64,000 bases of DNA. It comes from Kordia sp. (GTDB lineage: Bacteria > Bacteroidota > Bacteroidia > Flavobacteriales > Flavobacteriaceae). How positions within the stretch are numbered: the stretch's first letter is position 1; every line of letters starts with the position of its first letter. Shown piece after piece: positions 61,124-64,000 of this stretch. Both the position numbers and the translations under genes were made by a program. The notes beneath the pieces were generated by a model. It ran no database searches. It had not been told where the DNA came from and worked only from the letters and a program-made list of their open reading frames with translations. Where the stretch lies: the NCBI GenBank assembly GCA_002733415.1, contig NVVR01000016.1:1-64000 (forward strand), written 5' to 3'.

Positions 61124-62062
61124 TTATACTATTGTTTCGCAACCCTCCAAATTTGTCACCCCCCAATTATCCAGCTCATCTTTACTCCATAATTCTGGAA
61201 AAAAAATTCTTCTTTGATATCTAGGATGCATATATTTTTGCCAATCGCTACCACCTGTTGCTGCAGCATTACCTAAATACTTCTTAGCTGCATTTAAATG
61301 ATTAATGACCCATGTAACATTTATTGTATGATCATAATGCCTCATCGCATTAATTAAACTCTTATCTTCCTGGTATTCTTTTGGTAAGGTTTTAAATTTA
61401 GTCCAAAGATTCACTAAATTGTATTCTTTCATAAATTCAATTAACTCAACTTTATACTTATCTTCAAAATTACTTAGCAACTTACTCTTTTCTCCTGTTT
61501 CATAATTTTTACCAGCTACTTGCCAATACATGTGCTCAAAAGCATGTTCGTAAGGTGTATCTCTATCAATTGATTTTCTGAACCTGAAATCGATTAAATT
61601 AATTAACTCTGTAGATGCAATTTCTATTTTTCTGTATTGTGCAGATTGAAACCCACTTGCTGGAGTTAAGGTATCCCTAAACTTCATGTACTGATCATAC
61701 TCCATACCTTCACCCATTACGGTAAATGAGCTTGATAACATATCAAAATACCTACTGATACGTGATAAGTGCATTACAAATTTCTCTGGTTTGATACCTT
61801 CTGTATCTGAAACCTGTTGCATTTCCCAAAGAATCATTTTGAACAACAATTCATTTATTTGATGGTACATTAAAAACACCATCTCATCAGGCAAGTTTGT
61901 TCTTTTTGTCTGTAAACCTAGTAACGCATCTACTTGAATAAAATCCCAATATTTCATTGGTTCTGCATGCAATAAACCAGATAAGTGCGTATCCGCATCT
62001 TGCCCCATTGCAGCGTATTTTTCATCTATCGCTTTTAATAACTCTTCTCTCCTTGTTGTCAT
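61124..62062 (-). CDS. kynA: Tryptophan 2,3-dioxygenase
   Basis: A 312-residue heme enzyme that opens the indole ring of tryptophan to N-formylkynurenine. It shows YWDFIQVDALLGLQTKRTNL, DEMVFLMYHQINELLFKMIL (distal His region), LSRISRYFDMLSSSFTVM, MKFRDTLTPASGFQSAQYRK, and HTINVTWVINHLNAAKKYLG near the C-terminus, which fits the proximal side. TGGSDWQKYMHPRYQRRIFF ends the family pattern. It follows kmo on the same strand, giving two steps of the kynurenine route. Confidence 0.94.
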   Translation of the reverse strand: MTTRREELLKAIDEKYAAMGQDADTHLSGLLHAEPMKYWDFIQVDALLGLQTKRTNLPDEMVFLMYHQINELLFKMILWEMQQVSDTEGIKPEKFVMHLSRISRYFDMLSSSFTVMGEGMEYDQYMKFRDTLTPASGFQSAQYRKIEIASTELINLIDFRFRKSIDRDTPYEHAFEHMYWQVAGKNYETGEKSKLLSNFEDKYKVELIEFMKEYNLVNLWTKFKTLPKEYQEDKSLINAMRHYDHTINVTWVINHLNAAKKYLGNAAATGGSDWQKYMHPRYQRRIFFPELWSKDELDNWGVTNLEGCETIV

Positions 62063-62086
62063 TCTTTTAATTTCTTCTCATTAATA

Positions 62087-62166
62087 ATACCAATTAAAAT
62101 TCAAAATGCACTATTAAACCGTTTCTTTTAGATTTACTTATGAGCATCTTGAAATTTAACTGGTAT
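62087..62166. repeat. MITE-like element, short form
   Basis: An 80-base element with a 23-base imperfect inverted repeat: left ATACCAATTAAAATTCAAAA then TGC, right GCATCTTGAAATTTAACTGG then TAT. The same ends and part of the interior (CGTTTCTTTTAG) recur at 46999-47172. It lies between kmo and the dioxygenase gene. Confidence 0.7.
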
Positions 62167-62356
62167 AATCACACATTTTCTATTCTTAATACATATAGCT
62201 TAATAAAAATATACGAGGTCTGAGTTTAAATCATACCATTTTCATCAAAGTAAGCCTATAAAAATTAAACCCATTGGTAGGATTAAGAGAACGGCGATTT
62301 CACGTTTAAAAAATTAGATTTTGTATTTAAAAATAAATTCATTTTCAATACAAAAA

Positions 62357-63712
62357 TTATGCGTTTGCTTCAATTCCAAAAATAGAATGAATCAACTCAT
62401 CTATTTTATTTTGCTTAAACAAACTCTCAACATCATGCTTTTCCATAATGCCATCTATATACTTATTTTGTTCCATCCCTTTTTTCCATGCTTCAGCATA
62501 AGGAATTGATGAAAATGAAACCATAGAATATAAAGCTACATATTTACTTGGATACAACTCCTGAATTCTTCTTTCAAATTTCTTTTTTAACAAAAATTCT
62601 GGATCAGCAACATAATCACGCATTACTAAATAATTGTATTTTGATAACTCCTGAATTGCATCAGCATTTGGCTTTCTTTGTTTTTGATATTCTTCAAAAA
62701 TAATAGGCCAATCATGATTATGCTTTTCCATTAGTTTACCCATTTCATGGCAATCCTCTAAACTAGCATTCATCCCTTGTCCATAAAAAGGAACTGTTGC
62801 ATGTGCTGCATCTCCCATTAAGGCAACCTTACCAGAAGTCCATGGATAACAACGCATAATTGCTAAGCTTGATAATGGATGTGTTCCCCATTGACTGGAA
62901 ACATCAGGGCACATTTCATAAAAATCAGGGAATGTTTTTTTGAAAAACGCATCAACTTTTTCTTTGGTATTTATTTTATCAAATGCGTTATCATCTCCTG
63001 TAAAAGGCATGAATAATGTACATGTAAACGAACCATCTTCATTCGCTAATGCTATTAACATAAACCTTCCTCTCGGCCAGATATGTAATGAATTCTTATC
63101 AATTTTATATGAACCATCTGGATTTGCTGGAATAAACAACTCTCTATATCCATCATCAATAAAGTCTTGACTATAATCAAATCTATCCAGTTTTTGCATT
63201 GCTTTATAACGAATAGCCGAATAGGCTCCATCACACGCAAATACAATATCCGATTTATGTTCTAATTTTTCACCGGTAACTTTATTGGTTAAGTAAACCA
63301 CTCCATTTTCTAAATCAGCACCTGTACATTGATGATCATATTTAATGGTTGCACCATGTTCTTTTTCAGCAATATCCATCATTTTGGCATTCAAGCCTCC
63401 TCTAGAAACTGAAAAAATAGCTTGTCCTTCTTGCCCGTATGGCTGATATGTTAACTCTCCTTCTTCACTATGCATGGTTCTTCCATACATAGGAATCGCT
63501 AATTCATTAACACTTTCCTCTAAACCAACAGCTCTTAAAGCCTCCCAACCTCTATGAGATAATGCTAAATTAATTGATTTTCCTGCAGTAATTTCTGCCA
63601 AACGAATATCAGAACGTCTTTCAAAAATAGTTACTTTATATCCCGCTTTCGCTAAATAAACAGCCCAAAGAGAACCTGCCAATCCAGCACCTACAATAGT
63701 AGCTTCTTTCAT
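62357..63712 (-). CDS. kmo: Kynurenine 3-monooxygenase (FAD-dependent)
   Basis: A 451-residue flavoprotein started at ATG 63712, where MKEATIVGAGLAGSLWAVYL opens with the FAD GxGxxG motif. Other signatures are VTIFERRSDIR, GKSINLALSHRGWEAL (characteristic of KMO), DIVFACDGAYSAIR (DG motif), MGDAAHATVPFYGQGMNASL (GD motif) and EDCHEMGKLM. It hydroxylates L-kynurenine with NADPH and oxygen, leading to 3-hydroxykynurenine and, with enzymes not in this window, to quinolinate/NAD. The C-terminal helix typical of KMO is present. Confidence 0.95.
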   Translation of the reverse strand: MKEATIVGAGLAGSLWAVYLAKAGYKVTIFERRSDIRLAEITAGKSINLALSHRGWEALRAVGLEESVNELAIPMYGRTMHSEEGELTYQPYGQEGQAIFSVSRGGLNAKMMDIAEKEHGATIKYDHQCTGADLENGVVYLTNKVTGEKLEHKSDIVFACDGAYSAIRYKAMQKLDRFDYSQDFIDDGYRELFIPANPDGSYKIDKNSLHIWPRGRFMLIALANEDGSFTCTLFMPFTGDDNAFDKINTKEKVDAFFKKTFPDFYEMCPDVSSQWGTHPLSSLAIMRCYPWTSGKVALMGDAAHATVPFYGQGMNASLEDCHEMGKLMEKHNHDWPIIFEEYQKQRKPNADAIQELSKYNYLVMRDYVADPEFLLKKKFERRIQELYPSKYVALYSMVSFSSIPYAEAWKKGMEQNKYIDGIMEKHDVESLFKQNKIDELIHSIFGIEANA

Positions 63713-63770
63713 CTTTTTATTCTTTATATAATTACCTATAAACCTCACGACTACGCTCGAGGAAACATCT

Positions 63771-63807
63771 ATGATAATTATCATCAGGTCAATTATAACA
63801 ATGACCT
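63771..63807. promoter_or_regulatory. Paired palindromes upstream of kmo
   Basis: ATGATAATTATCAT (63771-63784) is a perfect 14-base palindrome, and AGGTCA-10-TGACCT (63786-63807) follows two bases later. They lie 60-95 bases upstream of the kmo start and may be operators, or the second may be a weak terminator of the gene at 63870. Confidence 0.35.
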
Positions 63808-63869
63808 AATTATTTATTTTAATATAAATTTCTGTAATTATTCTAGCCAAATAAACAGTAGCAGAACAT

Positions 63870-63998
63870 TTATTTTTTTAATTCTGGCTCCTTCATTACC
63901 TCTCCACATTGATCACACGTTACCAATTCAGGAGTGTCATAATACTCACTTAATATTTTTGGCAACTGCTTAACGATATCACCTAAATGAAAAGGCAT
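63870..63998 (-). CDS. Small CxxC protein, possibly 5'-truncated by the window end
   Basis: The frame from ATG 63998 to TAA 63870 encodes 42 residues, beginning MPFHLGDIVKQLPKILSEYY and containing VTCDQCGEVMKEPE. CDQC could bind zinc or act as half a ribbon. The ATG is two bases from the window edge, so the true start may lie outside. It precedes kmo on the same strand. I do not recognise the family. Confidence 0.5.
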   Translation of the reverse strand: MPFHLGDIVKQLPKILSEYYDTPELVTCDQCGEVMKEPELKK

Positions 63999-64000
63999 TC

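Noticed and set aside
62320..62352. TTTTGTATT/AATACAAAA inverted repeat after kmo as a terminator
   Set aside because: The stem is AT-only, the loop is long and no clear T run follows; too weak to call.
1..64000. tRNA or rRNA genes
   Set aside because: No cloverleaf-like sequence with T-loop and CCA-stem pattern, and no rRNA motif, was recognised in the spacers.

Overview
The window joins two unrelated DNAs. Bases 1 to about 1240 are very GC-rich and proteobacterial in codon use: the 3' end of a YwqK/MORN-like repeat gene, then a small exported secretin-like protein. From about 1240 to 64000 the DNA is AT-rich and looks like one Flavobacteriaceae chromosome, probably marine (Tenacibaculum-like, a loose guess). 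Signs of this are GNVGIGT-repeat proteins, DUF5689 with a TonB receptor, an HU-CCDC81/SPOR protein, GH3 plus DUF6909, TTG-N17-19-TAnnTTTG promoters and the lack of Shine-Dalgarno sites. The switch is abrupt and has no mobile element around it, so an assembly or library chimera is the simplest explanation.

Layout. 1211-5845 (minus): a probable operon of two GNVGIGT-repeat surface or fibre-like proteins, an OmpH/Skp-like protein and a lipoprotein cut at the junction. 5906-7078: a noncoding repeat graveyard with REP-like hairpins and a 49-base echo of the purD 3' end. 7079-8350 (minus): purD. 8571-12122 (plus): a trio of adenylating ligase, UDP-GlcNAc 2-epimerase-like enzyme and glycosyltransferase. 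12123-45573 (minus): about 33 kb of tightly packed surface-glycan genes. 45737-50718: housekeeping genes (M23 peptidase, tatA, 5-formyl-THF cyclo-ligase, thioesterase, SPOR protein, dprA). 50777-56339: DUF5689 lipoprotein, TonB receptor and a divergent secreted endonuclease/phosphatase. 56419-60618: small membrane protein, pgi, M23 lipoprotein, DUF3108 protein. 61124-63998: tryptophan 2,3-dioxygenase, kynurenine 3-monooxygenase and a small CxxC protein.

The glycan locus encodes several nucleotide-sugar routes: dTDP-L-rhamnose (rfbABCD); UDP-ManNAcA (wecB, wecC); UDP-GlcNAc/GalNAc uronate (TviB/WbpA-like dehydrogenase with WbpP-like epimerase); UDP-glucuronate to UDP-xylose (ugd, UXS-like); and UDP-di-N-acetylbacillosamine (pglF, pglE, pglD). 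It also has two priming phosphoglycosyl transferases (a small PglC type and a large WbaP/WcaJ type), several glycosyltransferases and acetyltransferases, a flippase, three polymerase/ligase-like membrane proteins, a chain-length-like protein, a heparinase II/III-fold protein and a fused two-domain oxidoreductase. No Wza or Wzc is visible. The product is probably an O-antigen or O-glycan, or a capsule whose export genes lie elsewhere. At the upstream end of this run sit a GH3-family acyl-adenylating enzyme and a DUF6909 protein whose C-terminal half resembles nucleoside phosphorylases/nucleosidases. That pair is the best candidate here for undescribed biochemistry.
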